DNA from: Flavobacterium sp. N2820
GTDB taxonomy: Bacteria; Bacteroidota; Bacteroidia; Flavobacteriales; Flavobacteriaceae
Assembly: GCF_025947285.1 (NCBI RefSeq)
Contig: NZ_CP110008.1
Location: forward strand, 2,495,001 to 2,559,000
DNA length: 64,000 nucleotides
Reading direction: 5' to 3'
Made by a program: the position numbers and the translations under genes
The notes under the pieces: generated by a model
Seen by the model: only the letters and a program-made list of their open reading frames with translations
Databases searched by the model: none
Told to the model about the DNA's origin: nothing
Part shown: positions 16,882 through 25,453 of the stretch, one piece after another
Numbering within the stretch: the first letter of the stretch is position 1
How the letters are laid out: the number at the start of each line of letters is the position of its first letter

Positions 16882-17520
16882 ATGAAATTTAAAGCTGTTC
16901 TGCTATTATTTTTATTTCATCTAAATTCGTTTGGACAAGATTCAATTGTTAGTAAAATTAGAAATAAAAGTAATCCTATACTTTTTTCTGAATTTTATTT
17001 TGGTGGAGCAGGAAGTGATAATGGAGGCCTATGGTTATTGGGTTATAATTTGAATTATCAATTCAATGACAAAGATTTTTTAACTGCAAGATTTTCAGGT
17101 TTGTTAGGGATTTATGATAATTATACTTTGCTAGCTCCTACCCTTATTTTACCTTTTTCTGACAGGAAGGAAACGCAACAAGAATATGCACTTTTGTATG
17201 GTAAGAGATGGGTGAAAGAGAATGTTTCATTTAGTATTTCTTCTGGGGTTTCGCATACAGACAGAGTATATTATAAAAGAGTTGATGAGTATTATGAAAA
17301 ATTAAATCAGGATTATTTTGGCATTCCAATAGAACTAAATGTCAAATGGTTTAAAGCAGAGAAATCTCGATTTAGAGCCTATTATGGATTAATTCCAATT
17401 GGATCAAGAAGAGTTAGTTTTGGCAGGAGTATTGGCTTTAAAATTACAGGTAACTTTGCAAAAAATGATTACCTTGGTTTGGCGGTTACTTATGGATTTG
17501 GTTGGCACAAAAACTATTAA
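16882..17520 (+). CDS. Hypothetical exported protein, beta-barrel-like
   Basis: This 212-residue protein has a signal peptide (MKFKAVLLLFLFHLNSFGQ). It is followed by alternating amphipathic strands rich in Gly, Tyr and Phe (YFGGAGSDNGGLWLLGYNLN, LGLAVTYGFGWHKNY). Ending in an aromatic residue and this strand pattern suggest a small outer-membrane beta barrel. No family was recognised. A -7-like TATTTTTG lies at 16864-16871. The LD-carboxypeptidase gene starts 4 bases downstream, so they share a transcript. Confidence 0.75.
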   Translation: MKFKAVLLLFLFHLNSFGQDSIVSKIRNKSNPILFSEFYFGGAGSDNGGLWLLGYNLNYQFNDKDFLTARFSGLLGIYDNYTLLAPTLILPFSDRKETQQEYALLYGKRWVKENVSFSISSGVSHTDRVYYKRVDEYYEKLNQDYFGIPIELNVKWFKAEKSRFRAYYGLIPIGSRRVSFGRSIGFKITGNFAKNDYLGLAVTYGFGWHKNY

Positions 17521-17524
17521 TTTT

Positions 17525-18487
17525 ATGGTACAGAAAATATTGATATCATTTTTATTAGTAATTTCGTTTCAAAATTATGCACAAAAGAAAATGAAAATTC
17601 CACCTTATCTTAAAAAAGGCGACACAGTTGCTATTGTTTGTACCGCTCGTAAATTTTCTCCAGATGAAGCTAAACCCGCTATTGAATTATTAGCATCTTG
17701 GGGATTGAAAGCTAAATTAGGCAGAACTATAGGTTTAGATAGTTGTCAATTAGGCGGAACTGATGCTGAACGAATAGCCGATTTTCAAGAAATGATGGAC
17801 GACGACAACATCAAAGCAATTTGGTGCGCACGCGGTGGTTATGGAACGGTTCGAATAATAGATTCGTTGGATTTTACCAAATTCAAAAAGCATCCCAAAT
17901 GGATTATGGGATTCTCTGATGTAACGGTTTTGCACAGTCAATTGAATGTAGATCGCGTTGCAACATTGCATTCTATTATGCCATTTACAGTTCCAAAAGC
18001 ACCTGAAGAAGTGAAAGAAACCTTACGAAAAGCACTTTTTGGAGAAGCTATTTCGTACACCATTCCGTCTAAATCGTATGATGTAAAAGGAAAAGCTTCG
18101 GGCGAATTAGTAGGCGGAAACATTTCTATTTTATATAGTTTATTGGGTTCAAAATCATCGATTGATACGAAAGGAAAAATCCTTTTCATTGAAGATTTGG
18201 ATGAATATTTGTACCACATCGATAGAATGATGTACAATTTGAAACGCAATGGTTATTTCGAAAATGTAAAAGGAATTATTGTAGGAAGTATGGCCGACAT
18301 GCACGATAATGAAATTCCTTTTGGACAAAATGAAGTGCAAATTATAACTGAAATTGCTAAAGAATTTAAAATTCCAATTGCATTTGAATTCCCAGCGGGT
18401 CATCAAAAAGACAACCGAACTTTGATATTAGGAAAACAAGTAGATTTTGAAGTGAATGATAAAGAAGTAAAACTTCAATTTCATTAA
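17525..18487 (+). CDS. LD-carboxypeptidase, S66 family (murein tetrapeptide carboxypeptidase)
   Basis: From the ATG at 17525 the protein has 320 residues and a signal peptide (MVQKILISFLLVISFQNYAQ). Family landmarks are KGDTVAIVCTARKF, the nucleophile Ser in MGFSDVTVL, Glu in ILFIEDLDEYLYHIDRM and His in EFPAGHQKDNRTL, the S66 Ser-Glu-His triad. It trims the terminal D-alanine from tetrapeptides of peptidoglycan during recycling. The signal peptide points to a periplasmic enzyme. A longer reading frame from 17399 overlaps the upstream gene and is not needed. Confidence 0.92.
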   Translation: MVQKILISFLLVISFQNYAQKKMKIPPYLKKGDTVAIVCTARKFSPDEAKPAIELLASWGLKAKLGRTIGLDSCQLGGTDAERIADFQEMMDDDNIKAIWCARGGYGTVRIIDSLDFTKFKKHPKWIMGFSDVTVLHSQLNVDRVATLHSIMPFTVPKAPEEVKETLRKALFGEAISYTIPSKSYDVKGKASGELVGGNISILYSLLGSKSSIDTKGKILFIEDLDEYLYHIDRMMYNLKRNGYFENVKGIIVGSMADMHDNEIPFGQNEVQIITEIAKEFKIPIAFEFPAGHQKDNRTLILGKQVDFEVNDKEVKLQFH

Positions 18488-18489
18488 AA

Positions 18490-18523
18490 TTGGCACATCG
18501 ACACATTGAAAATTGACACATTG
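18490..18523. repeat. CACATTG-type intergenic repeat before yraN
   Basis: Near-tandem units TTGGCACATCGACACATTGA and AATTGACACATTGA are related to the repeat between atpA and atpG (27592-27660). They occupy nearly all of the 40-base gap between the LD-carboxypeptidase and yraN genes. Confidence 0.65.
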
Positions 18524-18527
18524 AAAA

Positions 18528-18887
18528 ATGGCAGAACACAACGATTTAGGTAAACTTGGAGAAGAATTAGCAGTTGATTTTTTAGAAAAAAATGGCTACG
18601 AAATCTTAGAAACCAATTGGACTTTTGATAAAGCTGAAATTGATATTATTGCTCAAAAAGAAACAATTTTAGCGGTTGTAGAAGTGAAAACACGTTCAAG
18701 TTTAGATTTTGGATTGCCACAAGAATTTGTAAAGCCTAAAAAAATTCAATTATTGGTAAAAGCTATAAATGAATATGTTACCCAAAATGATTTAGAGGTT
18801 GAAGTTCGATTTGATATTGTAGCAATTCACAAAGAAAATGAGGGTTTTGTATTAGAACACATAGAGGAGGCGTTTTATTATTTTTAA
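18528..18887 (+). CDS. yraN: YraN / UPF0102 family endonuclease-like protein
   Basis: This 119-residue protein spans the full family length. It has the restriction-endonuclease-like core EIDIIAQKETILAVVEVKTR (E...D-x(n)-ExK pattern) and the N-terminal LGEELAVDFLEKNGYEIL. The fold matches Holliday-junction-resolvase-type nucleases; the cellular role of YraN proteins is still uncertain. It lies after the LD-carboxypeptidase gene. Confidence 0.92.
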   Translation: MAEHNDLGKLGEELAVDFLEKNGYEILETNWTFDKAEIDIIAQKETILAVVEVKTRSSLDFGLPQEFVKPKKIQLLVKAINEYVTQNDLEVEVRFDIVAIHKENEGFVLEHIEEAFYYF

Positions 18888-18958
18888 TGTTATATTTATA
18901 ACAATTTGTTTTTAGTTTGTATATTTGCAGCAAATAACTACATAACCTACAAATCACA

Positions 18959-19624
18959 ATGAAAACTATCTCATCAGTAGTAGAACAGTACATTAAATCC
19001 AAACCCTTTTTATTGAGTTCACTGTCGCAAGGAATTATCAATTTAACATCATTGGCAAGAATAATGATGCCTGAACTAGAGGCGCATTTAGGAAAAGACG
19101 TAAAGCAAGGAGCTGTTGTAATGTCGTTAAAAAGACTTTCTGAAGAATTAGATTTTAAAATTAATTATAAGATTTCTAAAGTTTTAAAAAATATTGGTGA
19201 AATAACTGTGCGCTCCTCATTAACAGATTATACGTTTGTAATTTCGGATACATTGTTAGATAACCAAGCAAAATTATTACCAGAGATTAATAAACTTCAA
19301 GATATTTTTTACACTTCATCGCGAGGTGTAAATGAAACAAATATAGTTACCAGTGCTTCAGTTGCACCTATTATAGATGCTTTATTTAAAGGGGAGAAAT
19401 TAACACATAAGATAGATAATTTATCATCAATTACGGTTAAATTGCCTCAAGAAAACATATCAACTCCGGGTGTATATTATTATATTTTTCAGCGACTAGC
19501 TTGGGAAGGAGTAATTATTCATGAAGTAATTTCTACTACAAATGAATTTACAGTTATTGTAAGTGACGAACAAATAGATGTAGCTTTCAAAGTCATAAAA
19601 GACTTAAAAAATGTATTTGATTAA
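18959..19624 (+). CDS. Uncharacterised ACT-domain-like protein
   Basis: In this 221-residue protein the C-terminal 75 residues follow the beta-alpha-beta-beta-alpha-beta ACT pattern seen in aspartate kinases: SSITVKLP, TPGVYYYIFQRLAWEGVII, FTVIVSDEQIDVAFKVIKDL. The N-terminal 60 residues look like a helical, possibly winged-helix segment. There is no kinase domain. An amino-acid-sensing regulatory role is plausible but inferred. TATATTTG at 18920-18927 fits a -7 element without a well-spaced TTG. It precedes sprE. Confidence 0.7.
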   Translation: MKTISSVVEQYIKSKPFLLSSLSQGIINLTSLARIMMPELEAHLGKDVKQGAVVMSLKRLSEELDFKINYKISKVLKNIGEITVRSSLTDYTFVISDTLLDNQAKLLPEINKLQDIFYTSSRGVNETNIVTSASVAPIIDALFKGEKLTHKIDNLSSITVKLPQENISTPGVYYYIFQRLAWEGVIIHEVISTTNEFTVIVSDEQIDVAFKVIKDLKNVFD

Positions 19625-19730
19625 CAAAAAGTAGTTTATTTTTTTTCACATCAAAAAAAGAAACGTATTTTTACCACTCTATACATACTAAAAACAAGTT
19701 TTAGTAGTTTAAGAACAAAAACGTTTTACA

Positions 19731-22367
19731 TTGAAAAGCAACATATTAAAATACTATTTATCGATTGGTTTTCTTCTTTTTTTAATAGCTTGTTCTGTTA
19801 AAAAAGATAAGTTTATTAATCGAAATTTTCACGCTGTAACTACTGAATACAATGTGTTATATAACGGAAATCTGGCCTTAGATAAGGGCTTAGTAGATTT
19901 AAAAGCAACCTATCAAGATAATTTTTGGGAAATTCTTCCTATAGAAAGAATGCCTAAAAATGAAGATGCTTTATTACCAGGACAAAGCAAAAATCCGAGT
20001 TTTGAACGTGCCGAAGAAAAGGCTGTTAAAGCTATTCAAAAGCACTCAATGAACATTGCAGGTACTGAAAAAAATCCGCAAATGGATGAGGCATATTTGC
20101 TATTAGCCAAATCACGTTATTATGATAATCGTTTCATTCCTTCATTAGAAGCATTAAATTACATTTTATATAAATATCCATTAAGTGACCGAATTTATCA
20201 TGCAAAAGTGTGGCGTGAAAAAGTAAATATTCGCTTAGATAATGATGAAGTTGCGATTAAGAATCTGAAAAAACTTTTAGAAGATAAAAAAATTTCGGGT
20301 CAAGATTTAGCGGATGCAAATGCCATGTTAACACAAGCTTACATGAACATTCAGGCTAAGGATAGCGCTATTGCAACCCTAAAAATTGCTAAAGAAACCA
20401 CTGCAAATAACGAAGAAAAAGCAAGATATTCATTCATATTGGGGCAATTGTATGAAAGCATGAATTATCAAGATAGTGCATTTGTCGCTTTTGAGGATGT
20501 AATTCAAATGAATAGAAAATCGCCACGCAGATATGTAATTCAAGCACATGCCAAACAAGCACAACAATTTGATTACAAAAATGGGGATACGTTAGCATTC
20601 GTAGAAAAATTCAAAAATTTATTAGAAGACAGAGAAAATAGACCTTATTTGGATATTTTGAATCATCAAATGGGCCTTTTTTATGACAAGCAAGGAAAGA
20701 ATAGAGTAGCTGAAAAATATTATAATAAGTCTATCAAATCTATTACTCAAGATAATTATTTAATTTCTTCAAATTATAGAAATATTGGAGAAATATATTT
20801 TCGTGAGGCAAAATATAAAACGGCTGGGCAATATTATGACAGTACATTAATTCGATTAGATGATCGAACAAGAGAATTTAGAAGAATCAAAAAGAAAAGA
20901 ATCAATCTGGACGATGTAATTAAATATGAAACCATTGCACAACAAAACGATAGTATTTTATCAGTTGTTGCGATGAACGATTCGGATAGAAATCAATATT
21001 ACGAAAAATACATCGCTAAATTAAAAATCGAAGACGAGAAAAAAGCAAAATTAGCGGCCGAAAAAGCTGAAAAAGAAGCCAATTTGTTAGCAAGTCAAAA
21101 AGCAACTTCAAATCCTGCTATTTTGGGTGGAAAAGATAATGCAACTGTTTCAAAAGTTAACACTATGCCTTCGAATATGCCACCAGGAATGATGGGCGGT
21201 GTTGATAACAGCACTTTTTATTTCTACAATCCAGTTACTGTCGAATATGGAAAGAAAGAATTCGTAAGTAAATGGGGGAAACGCGAACTAAAAGACAATT
21301 GGAAATGGTCTAATTTAAAAGGAAATAATGCAAACATCAATGCAGACGAAGACGAAGGAACAGATGAAGATGTAGTTGATGAGAAGAAAGAAGAAACAGT
21401 TTCAAATCCATTTTACACTGTTGACTTTTATTTAAAACAAATCCCATCCGATAAAAAATTATTGGATAGTTTAGCTAAGGATAGAAATTTCGCGTATTAT
21501 CAATTAGGACTTATTTACAAGGAAAAATTCAGAGAAAATGAATTGGCAGCTTCTCGCTTAGAACAATTATTAAAAAACAATCCCGAAGAACGTTTAATTC
21601 TTCCTGCAAAATATAATTTGTATAAGATTTATCAAATCATTTCTCCAGCTAAGGCTGAATTGATGAAGCAACAAATATTGACCGAATATCCAACAAGTCG
21701 ATATGCCGAAATTGTTAAAAACCCAACCATTGAAATTGCTGATGAAACCAATCCAGAAGCAGTATATTACAATGTGTACAAGAAATTCGAAAACAATCAA
21801 ATAAGAGAAGTTTCTTCCGAAATTGACGAAATGATTAATCGATTTACAGGCGAAGAATCGGTTGCTAAATTCGAATTGTTAAAAGCTAAAGTTATTGGAA
21901 GACTACAAGGGTTAGACGAATACAAAAAAGCATTAAACTTTGTAGCATTAACCTATCCAAATATAGAAGAAGGAAAACAAGCAGAAAGTTTGTTAAAAAC
22001 CGATATTCCAAAATTAGAAGCTTTAGATTTTGGCAAAAGCGAAGCAATGGAATGGAAAATTATTTTTCCAAAGAAATTTCCGTTGGATAAAGACGTAAAA
22101 AATCTAACCGATAAAATCGAAAAATACCTTAAAGATGCTAATGCAGTATTGCTAAAATCTTCAGATGATATCTATTTGATTTCAGATAATTTTATAGTAA
22201 TTCATGGATTTAGTTCAAAAGAATCTGCAAACGCAGTTTTGTCGGTTTTAAAAGAACATAAAAATTATAAAATTAAAGACCAAGCCTACATTATTTCAAC
22301 CGAAGATTACAAGATTGTTCAAATGAAGAAAAAATTTGAAGAATGGCTTTTGTTGAATAAACAATAA
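19731..22367 (+). CDS. sprE: SprE/PorW-type TPR lipoprotein of gliding motility and type IX secretion
   Basis: This 878-residue lipoprotein starts at TTG 19731, with the lipobox LLFLIACS (Cys21). It contains many tetratricopeptide repeats between about residues 80 and 420, a charged Lys/Glu/Ala-rich linker near residue 440, and a second TPR and C-terminal domain. Sequence order and the opening NRNFHAVTTEYNVLYNGNLA match SprE of Flavobacterium and PorW of Porphyromonas. SprE/PorW proteins are required for T9SS function and gliding. The next genes are bactofilin and ATP synthase. Three T9SS cargo-type proteins are in this window. Confidence 0.9.
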   Translation: MKSNILKYYLSIGFLLFLIACSVKKDKFINRNFHAVTTEYNVLYNGNLALDKGLVDLKATYQDNFWEILPIERMPKNEDALLPGQSKNPSFERAEEKAVKAIQKHSMNIAGTEKNPQMDEAYLLLAKSRYYDNRFIPSLEALNYILYKYPLSDRIYHAKVWREKVNIRLDNDEVAIKNLKKLLEDKKISGQDLADANAMLTQAYMNIQAKDSAIATLKIAKETTANNEEKARYSFILGQLYESMNYQDSAFVAFEDVIQMNRKSPRRYVIQAHAKQAQQFDYKNGDTLAFVEKFKNLLEDRENRPYLDILNHQMGLFYDKQGKNRVAEKYYNKSIKSITQDNYLISSNYRNIGEIYFREAKYKTAGQYYDSTLIRLDDRTREFRRIKKKRINLDDVIKYETIAQQNDSILSVVAMNDSDRNQYYEKYIAKLKIEDEKKAKLAAEKAEKEANLLASQKATSNPAILGGKDNATVSKVNTMPSNMPPGMMGGVDNSTFYFYNPVTVEYGKKEFVSKWGKRELKDNWKWSNLKGNNANINADEDEGTDEDVVDEKKEETVSNPFYTVDFYLKQIPSDKKLLDSLAKDRNFAYYQLGLIYKEKFRENELAASRLEQLLKNNPEERLILPAKYNLYKIYQIISPAKAELMKQQILTEYPTSRYAEIVKNPTIEIADETNPEAVYYNVYKKFENNQIREVSSEIDEMINRFTGEESVAKFELLKAKVIGRLQGLDEYKKALNFVALTYPNIEEGKQAESLLKTDIPKLEALDFGKSEAMEWKIIFPKKFPLDKDVKNLTDKIEKYLKDANAVLLKSSDDIYLISDNFIVIHGFSSKESANAVLSVLKEHKNYKIKDQAYIISTEDYKIVQMKKKFEEWLLLNKQ

Positions 22368-22384
22368 TCCCAAAACCTCATAAA

Positions 22385-22738
22385 ATGTTTGATAAAGTTA
22401 AAAACCAAGATCATTTATTAGGAAAAACAAACAGAATTGTTGAAGGAACTTCTATAAATGGAGATATTACAACTTTTGCTGATTTTAGATTAGATGGAAA
22501 ACTCACTGGAAACTTTACTTCTGAAGGAAAAATAGTAATTGGACCAACCGGACAAGTAATGGGTGATATTACCTGTAAAAGTATCGACATTGAAGGAAAA
22601 TTCTCTGGAAAACTTATTGCTGAAGGGATGTTAAATGTTAAATCAAAGGCACACATAACAGGAGAAGTAATAGTGGGTAAATTAGCAGTTGAGCCTGGAG
22701 CAAAATTTGAAGCAAGCTGTGAAATGAGAAGTTCTTAA
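22385..22738 (+). CDS. Bactofilin (DUF583 polymer-forming cytoskeletal protein)
   Basis: This 117-residue protein has a right-handed beta-helix core built of short repeats with hydrophobic, Gly-ending turns (GDITTFADFRLDGKLTGNF, GQVMGDITCKSIDIEGKFSG, AHITGEVIVGKLAVEPGAKF). Bactofilins polymerise into filaments that position envelope machinery. It starts 17 bases after sprE, so it is probably co-expressed with that component; a structural link to gliding or cell-shape machinery is inferred. Confidence 0.93.
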   Translation: MFDKVKNQDHLLGKTNRIVEGTSINGDITTFADFRLDGKLTGNFTSEGKIVIGPTGQVMGDITCKSIDIEGKFSGKLIAEGMLNVKSKAHITGEVIVGKLAVEPGAKFEASCEMRSS

Positions 22739-22771
22739 TTTCGAATTCAACGAATCCAAACAAAACAAATA

Positions 22772-22993
22772 ATGGAATCCAATAAAAAACAATCCAACAA
22801 GTGGTTGGCACTAATTAATATCCCATTTCAAATGGGATTGATTATTTTTGGCTTTTCATATCTTGGTAGTTGGTTGGATAAAAAATATCCAAATCCTGAA
22901 GGTTATTTTCTAAAAGGAATTACACTTTTTGGTGTTTTTGTTGCACTTTATAATGTAATCAAGCAAGTAAATCAATTAAATAATAAAAAGTAA
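22772..22993 (+). CDS. AtpZ/AtpI family small membrane protein
   Basis: This 73-residue protein has two transmembrane segments (IPFQMGLIIFGFSYLGSWLD and YFLKGITLFGVFVALYNVIK) with a short Lys/Pro loop. It matches the AtpZ/AtpI family encoded ahead of F-ATPase genes and implicated in c-ring assembly or Mg2+ supply. It stops 2 bases before the next small membrane gene. Confidence 0.88.
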   Translation: MESNKKQSNKWLALINIPFQMGLIIFGFSYLGSWLDKKYPNPEGYFLKGITLFGVFVALYNVIKQVNQLNNKK

Positions 22994-22995
22994 AG

Positions 22996-23373
22996 ATGTT
23001 AAAAAAATTACCCGTAACTGTTCAAGCTATATTAATTTCAATCGTTTTTTTTCTAATTCATTTTGGAATAGTTACTTTTTTAAATAAAATTGACATAATA
23101 CCTTTTTTAATGTCATTTGCTTTACAATTTATAATGACATTGGTAATTTTATTAGCAATGATTAAAATTTATGAAACCGCTAAAGAACAATTAGGTTTTG
23201 CTTTTTTAGGATTGTCAACATTAAAAGTAGGAATTAGTTATTTTTTTGCTACCGAATATTTATTTCAGAATAAGTCAATGCTTGAAACAAACAAAGTTAA
23301 TTTTTTTATCACTTTTCTGTTTTTTTTAAGCCTAGATGTCTATTTTACAATAAGATTGCTAAACAAAAAGTAA
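22996..23373 (+). CDS. Four-TM membrane protein (DUF6168-like), ATP synthase-linked
   Basis: This 125-residue, Phe-rich protein has four hydrophobic segments and almost no soluble part. It sits between atpZ/I and atpB, where many bacteria encode a second AtpI-type protein, and resembles DUF6168 of Flavobacteria. A role in F0 assembly is inferred from position only. It ends 117 bases before atpB, which has its own promoter. Confidence 0.75.
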   Translation: MLKKLPVTVQAILISIVFFLIHFGIVTFLNKIDIIPFLMSFALQFIMTLVILLAMIKIYETAKEQLGFAFLGLSTLKVGISYFFATEYLFQNKSMLETNKVNFFITFLFFLSLDVYFTIRLLNKK

Positions 23374-23422
23374 TTTAAGGCAAAAAAATCATTAAATATT
23401 CAAAAAAAAATATTTTTGAAAC

Positions 23423-23451
23423 TTGGAATATTAATTAAAGTTGTACTTTTG
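23423..23451 (+). promoter_or_regulatory. Promoter of the atpBEFHAG operon
   Basis: TTG (23423-23425), 18 bases, then TACTTTTG (23444-23451) followed by C fits the Bacteroidota consensus well. It lies 40 bases ahead of atpB and separates the F-ATPase genes from the sprE-bactofilin-atpZ/I transcript. Confidence 0.75.
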
Positions 23452-23490
23452 CAAAAATTTTTAAGACCAAAATTTTAGAATATAATCAAT

Positions 23491-24633
23491 ATGGTGATTT
23501 CAAGAAAACCACTTCATGTAATAGCAGCAATCGCAATCGCGATATTGCCTTTAATTAGTTTTGCTAATGTTTCTAATGATTCAGTTAAAAAAGAAGCGCA
23601 TGAAGTTCATGGTGCTGCTGAAGCTAATCATGGAGAAACAGCTGAGCCTCAGGACAAAAAAGCTAAAGTAGATGCTTACATTCAACATCACTTGCAAGAT
23701 TCTCACGATTTTACTTTTTTCTCAGATGAAAAAGAAGGTAAGCATTATGGGTTTTCATTGCCGGTTATTTTAATTGACAATGGTTTAAAGGTATTTTCAT
23801 CTTCTAAATTTCACCACGGAGAAACGGTTGCTGAAGTTGATGGAAATTTCTACAAATTATACCACGGAAAAATTTACAAAACAGATGCTGTAGGAACTAT
23901 TAATTATGACGAGCATCATCATCCAACAAATGCAAAACCATTAGATTTTTCAATTACGAAAAATGTGTTTTCAATGTTGTTTACTTCAATCTTGTTGTTG
24001 TTCATGTTTATTGGTTTAGCTAAATCTTATAAAAAAGGACCAATTCCAACTGGGTTTGGTAGAGTGTTAGAGCCTCTTATCTTATTCATTAGAGACGAAA
24101 TTGCTATTCCTAATATTGGTGAGAAAAAATATAGAAAATTCATGGGTTATTTATTAACTGTGTTTTTCTTAATTTGGTTATTAAATTTACTTGGAATGAC
24201 TCCACTAGGAATCAACGTTACAGGTAACATTGCAGTAACTATTTGTTTGGCGTTGTTTACTTATTTTATTACACAATTTAGTGCTAATAAAGATTATTGG
24301 AAACACATTTTTTGGATGCCAGGTGTTCCTGTTCCAATGAAGATTATCTTAATGCCAATTGAAATTTTAGGAACATTAACAAAACCATTCGCATTATTAA
24401 TTCGTTTGTTTGCAAACATTACGGCGGGTCACGTTGTAATCATGAGTTTAATTGCAATGATTTTTGTTGGAAAAAATTTAGCAGCTGACTTACCTATATC
24501 ATTAGGATTAACATTGTTCATTTCAATTATCGAAGTTTTAGTAGCATTCCTACAAGCTTTTATCTTTACAATGTTGTCTTCATTATTTATTGGTATGGCA
24601 GTTCAAGATCATCATCATGACGATCATCATTAA
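23491..24633 (+). CDS. atpB: ATP synthase F0 subunit a with long His-rich N-terminal extension
   Basis: This 380-residue protein is over 100 longer than the E. coli subunit. It has a signal-like N-terminus (IAAIAIAILPLISFANVSND), then about 130 mostly polar residues rich in His, Glu and Lys (HHLQDSHDF, KFHHGET, DEHHHP). The usual membrane domain follows, with the essential Arg in LLIRLFANITAGH, which forms the proton path against the c-ring. The C-terminus ends DHHHDDHH. The extension would face the periplasm if the signal is cleaved. It is the first gene of atpBEFHAG. Confidence 0.96.
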   Translation: MVISRKPLHVIAAIAIAILPLISFANVSNDSVKKEAHEVHGAAEANHGETAEPQDKKAKVDAYIQHHLQDSHDFTFFSDEKEGKHYGFSLPVILIDNGLKVFSSSKFHHGETVAEVDGNFYKLYHGKIYKTDAVGTINYDEHHHPTNAKPLDFSITKNVFSMLFTSILLLFMFIGLAKSYKKGPIPTGFGRVLEPLILFIRDEIAIPNIGEKKYRKFMGYLLTVFFLIWLLNLLGMTPLGINVTGNIAVTICLALFTYFITQFSANKDYWKHIFWMPGVPVPMKIILMPIEILGTLTKPFALLIRLFANITAGHVVIMSLIAMIFVGKNLAADLPISLGLTLFISIIEVLVAFLQAFIFTMLSSLFIGMAVQDHHHDDHH

Positions 24634-24669
24634 AATTTGAGTATTGTTTAATTTTATAAATCAATTATT

Positions 24670-24858
24670 ATGTACAATTTAATTGGAGCTGGTTTAGTAG
24701 TAATCGGTGCAGGTTTAGGTTTAGGAAAAATTGGTGGTTCTGCAATGGACGCTATCGCACGTCAGCCAGAAGCTGCTGGTAAAATTCAAACAGCGATGAT
24801 TATTATCGCTGCTTTATTAGAAGGTTTAGCATTCGCTGCTTTAATCTTAGGAAAATAA
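24670..24858 (+). CDS. atpE: ATP synthase F0 subunit c
   Basis: This 62-residue hairpin protein has TM1 rich in Gly (GAGLGLGKIGG), the polar loop RQPE (residues 31-34) that contacts gamma/epsilon, and TM2 with the ion-carrying Glu51 in AALLEGLAF. It is short for the family (about 70-80). The absence of the Gln/Ser sodium-binding set suggests proton coupling. A stable hairpin follows directly. Confidence 0.95.
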   Translation: MYNLIGAGLVVIGAGLGLGKIGGSAMDAIARQPEAAGKIQTAMIIIAALLEGLAFAALILGK

Positions 24859-24873
24859 TAAAGAAAGAAAAAA

Positions 24874-24904
24874 CAGTATCTGTAACGGTTGGTTACAGGT
24901 ACTG
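24874..24904 (+). terminator. Hairpin between atpE and atpF, likely attenuator or mRNA processing signal
   Basis: CAGTATCTGTAAC (24874-24886) pairs with GTTACAGGTACTG (24892-24904) over 13 bp, with one G-T pair and loop GGTTG. CTTTTAAAAAAG follows. It lies inside the operon, so partial termination or 3'-end protection of the atpE segment would raise subunit c relative to later genes. Confidence 0.65.
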
Positions 24905-24948
24905 CTTTTAAAAAAGAAAGTACTATTTAAACATATATTTTTCAAAAC

Positions 24949-25449
24949 ATGGAGAAATTAATTAACGATTTTTCATTCGGACTATTTTTCTGGCAAGCAA
25001 TTATCTTATTAGTATTAATTTTACTAATGGTTAAATTTGCATGGAAACCTATCATGAATTCAATTGTAGCTCGTGAGGAAGGAATCTCTAACGCTTTATT
25101 AGCAGCTGAAAACGCTAAGAAAGATATGCAGAACTTGAAGTCTGATAATGAAAAATTATTAGCTGAAGCAAGAGCTGAAAGAGACTTGATGATGAAAGAA
25201 GCAAGAGAAATCAAAGAAAAAATGATTGCTGATGCTAAATCTGAAGCACAAGCTCAAGGCGAAAAAATGATTGAATCGGCAAAAGCTTCAATCGAAAGTG
25301 AGAAAAATGCAGCTATGGCAGAATTGAAAAATCAAGTTTCTTCTTTGTCATTAGAAATTGCTGAGACATTAATAAAAGGAGAATTATCTAACAAAGAAGC
25401 TCAAACTAAATTGGTTGAGAAAATGTTAGGTGACGCTAAATTAAACTAA
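24949..25449 (+). CDS. atpF: ATP synthase F0 subunit b
   Basis: This 166-residue protein has one N-terminal membrane helix (residues 8-28: FGLFFWQAIILLVLILLMVK) and a long charged, Ala/Glu/Lys-rich coiled coil with an atpF-type C-terminus. It forms the peripheral stalk that holds F1 against F0. It starts 90 bases after atpE, beyond the hairpin, and ends 4 bases before atpH. Confidence 0.95.
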   Translation: MEKLINDFSFGLFFWQAIILLVLILLMVKFAWKPIMNSIVAREEGISNALLAAENAKKDMQNLKSDNEKLLAEARAERDLMMKEAREIKEKMIADAKSEAQAQGEKMIESAKASIESEKNAAMAELKNQVSSLSLEIAETLIKGELSNKEAQTKLVEKMLGDAKLN

Positions 25450-25453
25450 TATC

